From Candidatus Omnitrophota bacterium (GTDB lineage: Bacteria; Ratteibacteria; UBA8468; B48-G9; DTJG01), in assembly GCA_023819255.1 (NCBI GenBank), contig JAMWBU010000018.1, forward strand, positions 1 to 37,378: 37,378 nt of DNA, read 5' to 3'. Shown piece by piece: positions 24,191-33,254 of the stretch. Numbering within the stretch: position 1 is the first letter of the stretch; every line of letters begins with the position of its first letter. Position numbers and translations under genes: made by a program. Under the pieces are notes generated by a model, which ran no database searches, had not been told where the DNA came from, and saw only the letters and a list, made by a program, of their open reading frames with translations.

Positions 24191-25393
24191 ATGAAAGAGG
24201 TTGACAGACAGATTGAAATTATTAAAAGAAACACTGTTGATGTGATTGAAGAATTTGAATTAAGAAAAAAGATTGAAAGGAGCATTTCATCAGGAAAGCC
24301 GATGAGGGTAAAATATGGAATAGACCCGACAAGCCCTGAGATACACATCGGGCATATGGTTGTTATAAAAAAACTGCGAGAATTTCAGGATTTAGGACAC
24401 AAGGTTTTCTTTCTCATAGGCGATTTTACTGCAAGAATCGGCGATCCTACTGGAAGGAACGAAACAAGGCCAATTCTGTCAAGGGAAGAGATAAAAAAGA
24501 ACCTTGTCACATATGTTGAGCAGGTAAGCAAAGTTCTTGATGTTGATAAGGCGGAATTTGTTTATAATGGAAACTGGTTAAGCATCATTTCCCTCGAAGA
24601 GTTTATAAAAATCGCTTCCTGTTTCACTATTGCCCAGATTCTTGAAAGAGATGATTTCTCTGCAAGATACAAATCAGGAAAGGCAATTTATTTCCATGAG
24701 TTTATGTATCCTCTGTTGCAGGGATACGACTCTGTTGTGCTTGAATCAGACATTGAGATAGGAGCAACTGAACAGAAGTTCAACCTCCTTGCCGGAAGAA
24801 CCCTGCAGGAAAGTTTTGGACAGGAAAAACAGGTCGTTATCACGATGCCAATACTTGTGGGGACCGATGGAAAGATGAAGATGAGCAAGACATACAGAAA
24901 TCATATTCCAGTAACAGCGACACCACAGGATATGTTTGGCAAGATTATGTCTATTCAAGACGATCTGATGGAATCATACGCGGCGCTTCTTACAGATCTT
25001 GATATTGAAAAGTTCAGAAAAGAGATAAAGAAAAACCCGAGACAGGCAAAGGCGCTACTTGCCAGAAACATTGTCGGCCAGTTTTTCTCTGAGACAGAAG
25101 CAGAAATGGCAGAAGAAAACTTTGATAGAGTGTTCAAAGATAAGAAACTTCCAGACCAGGTTCCTGAAATAAAGATTCCTGAATCTAAATTTGGAGGTAA
25201 AAAAGCAGGTATTGTTGACATTTTATTTTTTTCCGGCCTTGTGAGTTCAAAGTCAGAAGCAAAAAGAATGATAAGTCAGAACGCGGTAAAGGTCGATGGA
25301 GAAATAATAAAAGACATTAATGTACAAATAGAACCGGATGGAAAAATTTTCAAGGTCGGAAAAAGGAAATTCGGGAGGGTAAGGATTGTGTAG
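24191..25393 (+). CDS. tyrS: Tyrosyl-tRNA synthetase
   Basis: A 400-residue class I synthetase that attaches tyrosine to tRNA-Tyr in the cytosol. HIGH is at residues 52-55 (IHIGHMV), the KMSKS loop reads KMSKT near residue 232, and the last 60 residues (RMISQNAVKVDG) form the S4 RNA-binding domain. YGIDPTSPEIHIGH and GDFTARIGDPTGRNETRP place it in the TyrZ-like branch of bacterial TyrRS. The AGGAG site (24181-24185) fits ATG 24191. No T-box leader is visible in the short upstream gap. Confidence 0.97.
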   Translation: MKEVDRQIEIIKRNTVDVIEEFELRKKIERSISSGKPMRVKYGIDPTSPEIHIGHMVVIKKLREFQDLGHKVFFLIGDFTARIGDPTGRNETRPILSREEIKKNLVTYVEQVSKVLDVDKAEFVYNGNWLSIISLEEFIKIASCFTIAQILERDDFSARYKSGKAIYFHEFMYPLLQGYDSVVLESDIEIGATEQKFNLLAGRTLQESFGQEKQVVITMPILVGTDGKMKMSKTYRNHIPVTATPQDMFGKIMSIQDDLMESYAALLTDLDIEKFRKEIKKNPRQAKALLARNIVGQFFSETEAEMAEENFDRVFKDKKLPDQVPEIKIPESKFGGKKAGIVDILFFSGLVSSKSEAKRMISQNAVKVDGEIIKDINVQIEPDGKIFKVGKRKFGRVRIV

Positions 25394-25473
25394 CTTATTA
25401 AACCCCAACCCCTATACTTCCATTCTTTCTTTTCGCAGTGAATCGCTGGATCAAAGCAGAAAAAGGAGAATCT

Positions 25474-26127
25474 ATGGATAACATAAAGAAACAACTGTGC
25501 AAATATGGAAAACTTGTTCTTGAAAAAAATCTTGCTGCTGGTCCTGGAGGAAACATCAGCGCCAGGGTGGGGGATTTTGTTTATCTTTCTCCAAGCGGGT
25601 TTGCTCTTGACGAGATAAAAGAAAACCAGTGGGTAAAGGTGAACCTGAAGACAGGAAAGCAATACGGCAGGCTAAAGCCAACTTGCGAGATATCAATGCA
25701 TCTGGGCTGTTATATTGCAAGAGACGATATAAAGGCGGTAATTCACACGCATCCACCTGTTGCACTTGGCTTGATTTCAGCAGGAGTTGGTTTAAAGCCA
25801 TTTTATCCAGATTTTGTTGCAATGCTCGGAAGGGAAATTCCAATGGTCGAGTATGTCATCCCTGCCGGAGAGGAAATAAGGCAGGCAGTTGTCGAGCAGA
25901 TAAAAAAATACAATGTTGTGCTTCTGAAAAACCACGGAGCGGTTAGTGTCGGAGAAACTTTGAAAGAGGCGTTCACACGCGCCTGGATGATAGAGGAAAG
26001 CGCGAAAATGCAAGTTGTTGGAATGATTGCAGGCAAAATCAGATATTTTACGGAAAAAGAGATTGAGGGAATTGAAAACCTTAAGGCAGAGGATTACAGA
26101 AAGGCGCTTCTGAAAACACTGAAATGA
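25474..26127 (+). CDS. Class II aldolase/adducin-domain protein (fuculose-phosphate aldolase-like)
   Basis: A 217-residue zinc aldolase. Glu72 (PTCEISMH), His91 and His93 (HTHPP) and His154 (KNHGA) match the metal and catalytic residues of L-fuculose-1-phosphate aldolase; AAGPGGNISAR is the substrate-loop motif. It probably splits a sugar phosphate into DHAP (or glycolaldehyde phosphate) and an aldehyde. AAGGAG (25463-25468) supports ATG 25474 over the longer GTG 25438. It overlaps folP by 4 nt (ATGA at 26124). Sugar class is unknown; it might feed on the sugar kinase product. Confidence 0.9.
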   Translation: MDNIKKQLCKYGKLVLEKNLAAGPGGNISARVGDFVYLSPSGFALDEIKENQWVKVNLKTGKQYGRLKPTCEISMHLGCYIARDDIKAVIHTHPPVALGLISAGVGLKPFYPDFVAMLGREIPMVEYVIPAGEEIRQAVVEQIKKYNVVLLKNHGAVSVGETLKEAFTRAWMIEESAKMQVVGMIAGKIRYFTEKEIEGIENLKAEDYRKALLKTLK

Positions 26128-27338
26128 ATACAAGGGTTCTTTCTTCTTCCACAATAGTTCGGGAATTTCAAAAAATAGATGTCCACCCTGAGGGCATTCG
26201 CTTGATGGAGCCGAAAAGTCGTCTGTATTGCGTGAAAATTTCAGGTATCAATATCAAACAAGCAAATGTTCTAAAACAGGAAGCCCTCGCAGTAGGCGCG
26301 GATGCCGCAGTTCCGTATTCTGTTTTGAATCTTCAGGACAGACCTGTCGATGTCATTTTGATCGCAAACTTCAAGCAGTACAGAAAACTTGCTGAAAAGC
26401 TCAAGCATCAATTTTTTAATCTCAAGGAAGCAGGCAAAAACATTCTTGAGGTGATCAGGCGTTATGAAATGCCAGCGTTTCAATTTTCAATTTCGAAAGG
26501 TAGGGTTAGGATTAAGGATTTTATGTTAATGGGCATTCTCAATATCACTCCTGACTCCTTTTCGGATGGTGGAAAATACTATAACGACATTGGTCTGGCC
26601 GTTGACAGAGCAATGGAAATGGAATCAGAAGGTGCTGAAATCATTGATATTGGCGGAGAATCAAGCAGGCCAGATGCGAAGGTTATCGATGAAGAGGAAG
26701 AAATAAAAAGGGTGATTCCGGTGATAAAGGCAGTGAGGAAAAAAACAAAATGCCTGATTTCCTGCGATACTTCCAGATATAATGTTGCAAAACTGGCGAT
26801 TGAGTACGGCGCAGATATCATCAATGATGTTTATGCGCTCAGGCGCGACAGTAAGCTGTGTAAACTTATAGCGGGGAAAAAATGCGGTTTGATTCTGATG
26901 CATATGAAAGGCACGCCGCAAACGATGCAGAAAAACCCTCATTATGGCGATGTTATAGGTGAAATATGCGAATTTTTCAGGGAAAGAATTGAATTTGCAA
27001 GCCACAATGGCATAGAAAAAGATAAAATAATCATTGACCCTGGAATTGGCTTCGGCAAGCGGATTTTTGATAATCTTGAAATCATCCACAGATTGAGGGA
27101 ATTTACCTGTTTCGGCTTGCCTATTTTGCTTGGGACATCAAGAAAATCATTTATTGGAAGGATTGCAGGAGATGCGCTGCCAGAAGCAAGGCTTGGCGGA
27201 ACAATAGCAAGCTGCGTGGCTGGATATATTCAGGGAGCCAGAATTTTCAGGGTTCATGATGTAAAAGAAATTGTCCAGGCATTAAAGGTTATTTCAGGGA
27301 TAACAAACTATGGAAAAAACGAGAGTTCTCGGACTTGA
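26124..27338 (+). CDS. folP: Dihydropteroate synthase with a 130-residue N-terminal extension
   Basis: A 404-residue protein. Residues 133-395 are dihydropteroate synthase, which joins p-aminobenzoate to a pterin in folate synthesis: GILNITPDSFSDGG (137-150), ISCDTSRYN, LMHMKGTPQTMQ, IIDPGIGFGK and LLGTSRKSFIG. The first 130 residues (EGIRLMEPKSRLYCVKISGI, here shortened) form an extra alpha/beta domain seen in many deep-branching and anaerobic bacteria; its job is not known. It overlaps the aldolase by 4 nt and ruvX by 29 nt (27310-27338), so these genes form one coupled group. Confidence 0.93.
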   Translation: MNTRVLSSSTIVREFQKIDVHPEGIRLMEPKSRLYCVKISGINIKQANVLKQEALAVGADAAVPYSVLNLQDRPVDVILIANFKQYRKLAEKLKHQFFNLKEAGKNILEVIRRYEMPAFQFSISKGRVRIKDFMLMGILNITPDSFSDGGKYYNDIGLAVDRAMEMESEGAEIIDIGGESSRPDAKVIDEEEEIKRVIPVIKAVRKKTKCLISCDTSRYNVAKLAIEYGADIINDVYALRRDSKLCKLIAGKKCGLILMHMKGTPQTMQKNPHYGDVIGEICEFFRERIEFASHNGIEKDKIIIDPGIGFGKRIFDNLEIIHRLREFTCFGLPILLGTSRKSFIGRIAGDALPEARLGGTIASCVAGYIQGARIFRVHDVKEIVQALKVISGITNYGKNESSRT

Positions 27339-27747
27339 CCTTGGTGAGAAGAGAATTGGAGTTGCAGTCAGCGATGAATTCAGAACTGTGGCAAGAGGTC
27401 TTGGCACAATTGATGTTAATGGAAAGGAACACGATAGAATAAGAGAAATTGTGAATCGGTACAATGTCAACAAAATAGTTTATGGTTTGCCTTTGAAAAA
27501 TGATGGTTCGTTGAGTCACAGGTCAGAGAAGATGCTTTCTATCGTAACGAGATTGAAAAGCATCATCAAAGCGGAATTTATTCCCTGGGATGAAAGGATG
27601 ACAACCATTGAAGCAGAAAATATACTGTTGATGGCGGATTTGAGCAGAAAAAAAAGGAAAAAACTCAGGGATAAACTTGCAGCTCAGATTATTTTGCAAA
27701 GTTACCTTGATGCGATATACCTTAAAAACACGCCTGTTGAAGAATGA
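27310..27747 (+). CDS. ruvX: Pre-16S rRNA nuclease/Holliday junction resolvase-like RuvX (YqgF)
   Basis: A 145-residue RNase-H-fold nuclease: GLDLGEKRIGVAVSD with Asp10, YGLPLKNDGS, and IPWDERMTTIEAE near the end. E. coli YqgF matures 16S rRNA and is essential. The start overlaps folP by 29 nt, which suggests translation from within the folP coding region. It overlaps the RNase D gene by 4 nt (ATGA). Confidence 0.95.
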   Translation: MEKTRVLGLDLGEKRIGVAVSDEFRTVARGLGTIDVNGKEHDRIREIVNRYNVNKIVYGLPLKNDGSLSHRSEKMLSIVTRLKSIIKAEFIPWDERMTTIEAENILLMADLSRKKRKKLRDKLAAQIILQSYLDAIYLKNTPVEE

Positions 27748-28949
27748 TAAAAAAAACACTGAAACATTATACCAGTATAATGTCAAAATTGTTTAATGGC
27801 ATTTTATCTTCCAGCGATTCGCAGAGCAGTGGCATAGTTGATGTGAATTTTATTGACGATGAAAAGGATTTGCAATCTCTTGTTAAAGACCTGAAAAAAG
27901 AAAAAGAAATCGCTTTTGATATAGAAGGCAATTCTCTTTACAGTTATCACTCAAGGATTTGTTTAATACAGGTGTCAACAAGAAACAAGAATTTCATTAT
28001 TGACGTCCTTAAAATGAGGGATATTTCGCCCTTGAAAGAGGTTTTCTTTAATCCAGGTGTTTTGAAGGTGCTTCATGGCTCGGTGTACGATATACGTATG
28101 CTCTATCACTGCGTAGGGATTCAAATAACCAATCTCTTTGACACTGAAATTTCGGCTCGTTTTCTTGGAGAGAAGAAGACATCGCTTGCAACTATGGTTG
28201 AAAAGCATTTCAATGTGAAACTGAAAAAGCAATACCAGAAAAGCAACTGGGCTATAAGGCCTTTGCCGCTTGAGATGCTTGAATATGCAGTAAACGACAC
28301 AAAATATCTGCTGTCATTGAAGGATAGATTGAAGGAGAAACTGGTAGAGTTAAACAGGCTTGGATGGGTGATAGAAGAATGTGAAGCGCTTGCATGTTCA
28401 GTTTCGCAACCGCAGGAAGAGAAAAAAAAGATAATAAAAGGCGCCGGAAAAATCCCTGAGAAAAAGATAAAAGCTGTTGAAGCGATAGCTGAGATAAGAG
28501 AAAAAATTGCGAGAGAAAAAGACATTCCGGCCTTTAAGGTGCTTGACAAAGACACAATATTGAAAATCGCCGCTACAGAAGACCTCGACCTTAGCAAACT
28601 GAGAAAAATCACGGCAAAATACAAAATCGTTGACACTTATCTCATAGAGATGCTTGAAAAAATAAAACGCTCAAGGTGTGCGAAACAGGAAAATAGACGC
28701 ACCTTTCATCGTCATAAAAAAACAGTCAATCCTGAATTTCCCCGCAGGGTTGAACTGTTGCAGCAGTGGAGGAACTCAAAAGCAGAAAAACTTGGAATAC
28801 AGAGTTATCTTGTGCTTTCTCATAGCCAGATTGTTTCACTTGCTGACTCAAACATTGAGACAATTCACGATATTGAAAACAACCGCCACCTCAGAAAATG
28901 GCAGAAAATTGAGTTTGGAAGAGAAATACTTTCGCTTTTTCAGAAATAA
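27744..28949 (+). CDS. rnd: Ribonuclease D-like 3'-5' exonuclease with HRDC domain
   Basis: A 401-residue DEDDy exonuclease. Metal residues are Asp59 and Glu61 (FDIEG), Asp116 (HGSVYD) and the pair Tyr181/Asp185 (YAVND). The C-terminal half has two HRDC-like helical regions (about 240-310 and 330-400; e.g. PRRVELLQQWRNSKAEKLG). The enzyme trims the 3' ends of tRNA and other small RNAs. ATG 27744 overlaps the ruvX stop; MSKLF at 27780 is a possible later start. It lies convergent with the dolichol-kinase-like gene, 13 nt away. Confidence 0.9.
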   Translation: MIKKTLKHYTSIMSKLFNGILSSSDSQSSGIVDVNFIDDEKDLQSLVKDLKKEKEIAFDIEGNSLYSYHSRICLIQVSTRNKNFIIDVLKMRDISPLKEVFFNPGVLKVLHGSVYDIRMLYHCVGIQITNLFDTEISARFLGEKKTSLATMVEKHFNVKLKKQYQKSNWAIRPLPLEMLEYAVNDTKYLLSLKDRLKEKLVELNRLGWVIEECEALACSVSQPQEEKKKIIKGAGKIPEKKIKAVEAIAEIREKIAREKDIPAFKVLDKDTILKIAATEDLDLSKLRKITAKYKIVDTYLIEMLEKIKRSRCAKQENRRTFHRHKKTVNPEFPRRVELLQQWRNSKAEKLGIQSYLVLSHSQIVSLADSNIETIHDIENNRHLRKWQKIEFGREILSLFQK

Positions 28950-28962
28950 AGGCCTCGCATTA

Positions 28963-29541
28963 TCATAAAATAAAAAGAATTGTCATCAGGATACCCGGGA
29001 TTAATCCCACTGTAAGGTTATCGTCAATTTTTATCGGAAGAACCTCAAGAACGCAACCTGTCAACACACCTGCAAACAAAATTTCAAAAGATACTGCAAA
29101 GTGGAAAGCAAAAAAAATTCCAATGATTGTGTTGACAATTATTCCTCCAAGCATGCCTTCAACTGTCTTACCAGGGAAAATTTGGAGTTTTCCATATCTT
29201 ACGCCGATAATTGCGCTTGCTGCGTCTCCGAATGTGAGAAAAAGAAGATTTGCAACAGAGATTGGAAATGGAAAGTATAAAACAGAGACAAAACTTGCAA
29301 TCATAAAATTTGTGTCGCCTGTCAAAATTCCTGGTCTTGTTTTAAAAATGCCCGGAGAATGTTTCAACAACCAGTTCCAGAACCCAGGATGTAAATATCT
29401 TTCAAACTCCATCAGCAATAACCAGAACAGGAAGAAAGAAGCGATTAGCGCCGGCGCCAGAGGATCCTTTGTAAGTAAATACACAAATGGAATAAGTCCT
29501 CCAAAGATAACCCTGTAAAGTTTCCTTTTCCACAAAATCAT
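28963..29541 (-). CDS. Dolichol-kinase/phytol-kinase-like CTP-dependent lipid kinase
   Basis: A 192-residue, multi-helix membrane protein of the SEC59/CDP-diglyceride synthase superfamily. Marks are ILTGDTNFMIAS, FGDAASAIIGVRYG, PGKTVEGMLGG and LPIKIDDNLTVGL. Related enzymes use CTP to phosphorylate a lipid alcohol such as phytol, dolichol or diacylglycerol. It overlaps plsY by 4 nt (29538-29541), so a lipid made near glycerol-3-phosphate acylation is its likely substrate. The exact lipid is unknown. Confidence 0.85.
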   Translation of the reverse strand: MILWKRKLYRVIFGGLIPFVYLLTKDPLAPALIASFFLFWLLLMEFERYLHPGFWNWLLKHSPGIFKTRPGILTGDTNFMIASFVSVLYFPFPISVANLLFLTFGDAASAIIGVRYGKLQIFPGKTVEGMLGGIIVNTIIGIFFAFHFAVSFEILFAGVLTGCVLEVLPIKIDDNLTVGLIPGILMTILFIL

Positions 29542-30113
29542 TCTGGCGGCCTCATTTCTTTTAACGCTTTACGATTGATAATTATACCGGTGGCTATCAA
29601 TAAGATTGTTGAAATAGAAAGATTAAGAAAAATACGCGGATATATCTGCCATAGCAGAATAAAAAATAACAGCACCTCGACAAGAACGACCTTTAACGAA
29701 CGAGGATTGATAGTTTGAGCAATAAACCAGAGCCCGATGATAAAAGGAAATACAAGCGGTGCAAGATAAAGCATCACGCCACCCATTGTCGCCACGCCCC
29801 TGCCGCCTTTAAATTTCAGGAAAACTGGATAGCAATGTCCAATAATGGCGAAAATTCCAATGACTGTCAGAATAATTTCATTTGTTATTCCATTATACTC
29901 TGCGATTGCCATACTTCCTGCGCCTTTCAGAGTATCTCCAATCCAGACTAGTATTCCCCATTTTTTCCCGAGTTGCCTTGCGACATTAGCAGCGCCCGGG
30001 TTTTTTGTTCCTATCTGGCGAATATCAGCTCCGATAAGGAAATAGGTGAAAAGCCATGCAAAAGAAATGCTTCCAATAAGGTATGCAAGCGCAATGAAAA
30101 GGAATTCTTTCAT
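29538..30113 (-). CDS. plsY: Acyl-phosphate:glycerol-3-phosphate acyltransferase PlsY
   Basis: A 191-residue membrane enzyme that acylates glycerol-3-phosphate with acyl phosphate, the first step of phospholipid synthesis. Family motifs are AYLIGSISFAWL, IGTKNPGAANVAR, DTLKGA and IGHCYPVFLKFKGGRGVAT. Five membrane spans are expected. ATG 30113 is preferred to TTG 30116; it has no ribosome-binding site and lies 7 nt from a perfect TATAAT. PlsX is not in the window. The neighbouring dolichol-kinase-like gene overlaps by 4 nt. Confidence 0.96.
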   Translation of the reverse strand: MKEFLFIALAYLIGSISFAWLFTYFLIGADIRQIGTKNPGAANVARQLGKKWGILVWIGDTLKGAGSMAIAEYNGITNEIILTVIGIFAIIGHCYPVFLKFKGGRGVATMGGVMLYLAPLVFPFIIGLWFIAQTINPRSLKVVLVEVLLFFILLWQIYPRIFLNLSISTILLIATGIIINRKALKEMRPPE

Positions 30114-30120
30114 CAAAAAG

Positions 30121-30126
30121 ATTATA
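30121..30126 (-). promoter_or_regulatory. Candidate -10 box of plsY, apparently leaderless
   Basis: Perfect TATAAT on the minus strand, 7 nt before ATG 30113, with no Shine-Dalgarno site between. The -35 region is poor (TTTTTC at 17 nt). Confidence 0.4.
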
Positions 30127-30152
30127 CATCAAATTCAATTATAGAAAAACTG

Positions 30153-33100
30153 TCAGTAAAGAATCTTGATGAAATCAGTTTGTTTCAAGGGCATAGAAAA
30201 CTTGACTGAGTCTTTTCCCTGAACAAATTTTATTTTCCCGCAATGTGCCGATTCAATTGATCTCACAGGTTTTTTTACCACCACCTCAAAATTGACCCTT
30301 TCCTTAGGTTGAAGGGTATAGTTTGCCACAGGGACAAGAATCCCTTTTTCGCATTCCATTGCAACAGCATCAATAAGCGCTGTATCGCACACAACAGGCA
30401 TTTTAAGCTTTGCTTCTTTTGCAGGAGTTGTAATCAGATTCCTGATGTGCTGCGGGTATTGCCAGGGGTTGTAGGAGCGAACCAGCAATTGTGTTTCAGT
30501 GGCAATTTTATCGGATTGTGGCGCAACAACCTGCTGAATGTTGACTCCCTGAGCGATTTTGTTTCTGTGGACAAGCGCCTGATAAGCATAAGCAAGGCCA
30601 GGTAAAAACCCAGAGTAATAAACAGTTCCCTTTCCTGCCTTTCCTGAAACGATTGCAGGGGTTTTGTCTGAAAATGTTGCGAGAATTTGAGAATCTGATT
30701 CTGGTTCAATCTGTTGTTTTAAAGACAGAACCGGAATCTCCTGATCATTCAATAAAATCCTGTCTTGAGGCTTAAGCATATCGAGATACCTTCCACTTGA
30801 AAGATATGTTTGAAGAACCTGCAATTGCTGTCGTTTTGCAGGCAAAATATCGTCCAGAATATTAATCGGTTTATTGTAATGGTCTTTTGAACCGGCGCCA
30901 GCGCTTAAAAACAAAATTCCGCCATTTTTTACCCATTGCTTCAATTTTTCAGCTGCTTCAGGGATAATATTTTGTCCGGAAAAGTAGCAGACCTTATATC
31001 CAGAGAGCCCTTTTTCAATAAGTGTTTGTTCAGAGATAAAATCCACTGGAATCTGGCTGTGTGTCAGCGCAAGCCATGTGAACATTCTTTCAAAGCCAGG
31101 GCTGTAATTTTTCTTCAGGTCCCATATATCAGAACTTTGAGAATATATGATGGCAACCTGCGATGGAATTTTCTTTGCTGGCACCAGCATATCTTCAGCC
31201 CAGCCAATCTCCCTTATTATTTCTGCCTGTGAATACCACTTTTCGGGATGCGAATACAGGGCAGAGCACTTCCAGGGCGGTCCTCCTTCATGTCCTGCCC
31301 AGGAAGGACCATAATAAAAGCTCTGAAATACCTTAACATCCCTTGCGACCTGGCTTGCAGTAATTGTTTTAAAATCCCAGGGCAGCCTACCCGCATAAAC
31401 AATCAGATAATGCCCGAGTACCTGGTTGTTTTTCATTGCCGCAGAGCGCATCAGCTCAACATTGTAGGTGGTTGCTTCCCTTGAAAGGGAGCCGTTTCCC
31501 CAGTTTTCGCTCCACAAAGCGTTCATTCCGCCAGGTTCAAGAATTTCAAAATAATCCACGCCCTGCGCATAGAAATTTGCCACATATGTTGCTCCATCAG
31601 AAAAGTTCGGACAGCAGGGTATGTCCCTTCCATAGGTTTCCTTTATAATGTCCTTTTGCGTTATCATAAAATCAGCAAGCGCTCGAGATCTGAATCTCTG
31701 GCTCCAGTAATAAAGGCCAGGATATTGTTCTGCCTGGTCTTCTGTAACCGGTTTCACTTCTTCCCAGCTTTTTACAAGTAGCTCAGATGGGGTTTTTCCA
31801 AGTTTCTTCAACCACTGAACAAATTTTTCAGTGCACGCGTTGCAGTTAGCAATGTGAGAAAGTGGCTGACCGCCTGGTTCGTCCATAAGGACCGCAAAGG
31901 CAATCCTATCAACTGGAATATTTTTTTTCTTCAACTCTTCTATGTCCGATGTTGCCTTTGCCTTCATTTTTTCAATATCAGGCTGGCTGTAGCATTCATC
32001 TTTGTTAAACCAGAGCCCACCAATCCTTATTCTATCTTTATTTGAAAATCCGAAATAATCGAGTGTTTTCCATTCTCTTTCAACAAGTTTTTTATCATGG
32101 GGTGCAAAGCCACTTTCTCCTGAGTGGAAGCTTGCGAAAAATGGGAAAAGTTCTGGTTTCTTACCGATTGTGGGCCATTTGAATGAGTCGGCGATTTTTC
32201 CTGTGGTCAGAGCAATTTCAAGATCATCAGTAAGTTTTTCTGCTCCCTGCGGAGTATTAAAATCAGGCGGGATAATGATGTGGATACCAGATGGCTCTGC
32301 GTCCCGTTCAATGACCTTTACAATGCTTTTTTCGTCTGGTTCAGAAGCAAACTCAAACTTTACCTTAAATCTCGGAGCAACCTCTGTATAGGCAAATCTT
32401 GGTGAAATTAAAAGATTTACGCCTGTGTCCCAGTACATAAGTTTTGCAATGTTAATCCAGTCGGTTTTTGTGTTGTTTTCAAATCTTTTCCTTCCTTTTG
32501 CCGGAGAAATACCAGTATCAAGGCCATCAGGGGTTAAAGAAAAATGGCCATACCACGGGCTTCTGTAATAGTCAGCGAAAATATGGATATAGAATGGTTT
32601 TTCATAACAATCCCCCACGCTCACTCTTACATAAATACCGGGTCCATATTCAGTATGATCGGGCTTTTTTTCTAAGTCTTTTGTGATAAGGACACAGTCG
32701 ATGCACCTGCTTAACCTGTGAACTGTTTTCTGGCCGGTTTTTGTAAATTCAAGAAGGATTTTGCCTGAAGGAACTTCAGCATCAAGATAGTCCCAGACAT
32801 AGTCCATTCCCAGACGGCTATCGCGCGCTTTTTCTCTATCAGATTTCGTGTCAAATTCTTTTGATGCAATCTCTTTTTCATTATGAAAAATTGACAACTT
32901 AAATGTTCCGCGAACATCAGGTTTTTGAGAATATCTCACCCAGAATCTGTACAGGCCTTTCTCAGCGATATCTACTTTTTGATACGCGAAAGATTCAAAC
33001 TGTCCTGAAGAACCCTGCAGAACCTTTAAGTTTGAAGCAGAGCGAGCAACATCGCCTTCAGCAATCTTCCATCCATTACCTTCCACATTGAAATTTTCTG

Positions 33101-33191
33101 CCTCAAAAAAAATGTCTCTCGAAAAACACGGTGTACAAAATATGGCTGACAAAAACAGAAAATACAGTATCGCAGTTTTTTGCATATTCAT
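30153..33191 (-). CDS. Secreted GH42-like protein with N-terminal CBM-like domain
   Basis: A 1012-residue exported protein from ATG 33191, with an AAGGAG site (33197-33202) 5 nt upstream. Signal peptide about 1-24 (ending PCFS). Residues 28-165 resemble a CBM35/CBM6-type jelly roll that begins FFEAENF. The middle (about 320-660) is a TIM-barrel-like part (VLMDEPGGQPLSHI). About 675-770 is a GATase-like trimerisation domain (PSQVAIIYSQSSDIW; GYKVCYFSGQNIIPEAAEKL; GGILFLSAGAG). The tail includes KGTVYYSGFLPGLAYAY, which matches the 12485-14929 protein. Both may cleave beta-linked sugar chains outside the cell. Substrate unknown. The gene precedes plsY on the same strand but has its own promoter. 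Confidence 0.8.
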   Translation of the reverse strand: MNMQKTAILYFLFLSAIFCTPCFSRDIFFEAENFNVEGNGWKIAEGDVARSASNLKVLQGSSGQFESFAYQKVDIAEKGLYRFWVRYSQKPDVRGTFKLSIFHNEKEIASKEFDTKSDREKARDSRLGMDYVWDYLDAEVPSGKILLEFTKTGQKTVHRLSRCIDCVLITKDLEKKPDHTEYGPGIYVRVSVGDCYEKPFYIHIFADYYRSPWYGHFSLTPDGLDTGISPAKGRKRFENNTKTDWINIAKLMYWDTGVNLLISPRFAYTEVAPRFKVKFEFASEPDEKSIVKVIERDAEPSGIHIIIPPDFNTPQGAEKLTDDLEIALTTGKIADSFKWPTIGKKPELFPFFASFHSGESGFAPHDKKLVEREWKTLDYFGFSNKDRIRIGGLWFNKDECYSQPDIEKMKAKATSDIEELKKKNIPVDRIAFAVLMDEPGGQPLSHIANCNACTEKFVQWLKKLGKTPSELLVKSWEEVKPVTEDQAEQYPGLYYWSQRFRSRALADFMITQKDIIKETYGRDIPCCPNFSDGATYVANFYAQGVDYFEILEPGGMNALWSENWGNGSLSREATTYNVELMRSAAMKNNQVLGHYLIVYAGRLPWDFKTITASQVARDVKVFQSFYYGPSWAGHEGGPPWKCSALYSHPEKWYSQAEIIREIGWAEDMLVPAKKIPSQVAIIYSQSSDIWDLKKNYSPGFERMFTWLALTHSQIPVDFISEQTLIEKGLSGYKVCYFSGQNIIPEAAEKLKQWVKNGGILFLSAGAGSKDHYNKPINILDDILPAKRQQLQVLQTYLSSGRYLDMLKPQDRILLNDQEIPVLSLKQQIEPESDSQILATFSDKTPAIVSGKAGKGTVYYSGFLPGLAYAYQALVHRNKIAQGVNIQQVVAPQSDKIATETQLLVRSYNPWQYPQHIRNLITTPAKEAKLKMPVVCDTALIDAVAMECEKGILVPVANYTLQPKERVNFEVVVKKPVRSIESAHCGKIKFVQGKDSVKFSMPLKQTDFIKILY

Positions 33192-33210
33192 TCTGTCTCC
33201 TTTTGTCAAA

Positions 33211-33219
33211 ATGATAGCA
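33211..33219 (-). promoter_or_regulatory. Extended -10 promoter of the 30153-33191 gene
   Basis: On the minus strand, TGcTATCAT (TGc at 33219-33217, TATCAT at 33216-33211). The start is about 20 nt from the ATG and the AAGGAG site lies between. No strong -35 box. Confidence 0.4.
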
Positions 33220-33254
33220 TATTAAAAACCAGAAAGTCCATAGAAGCTTTTTTG

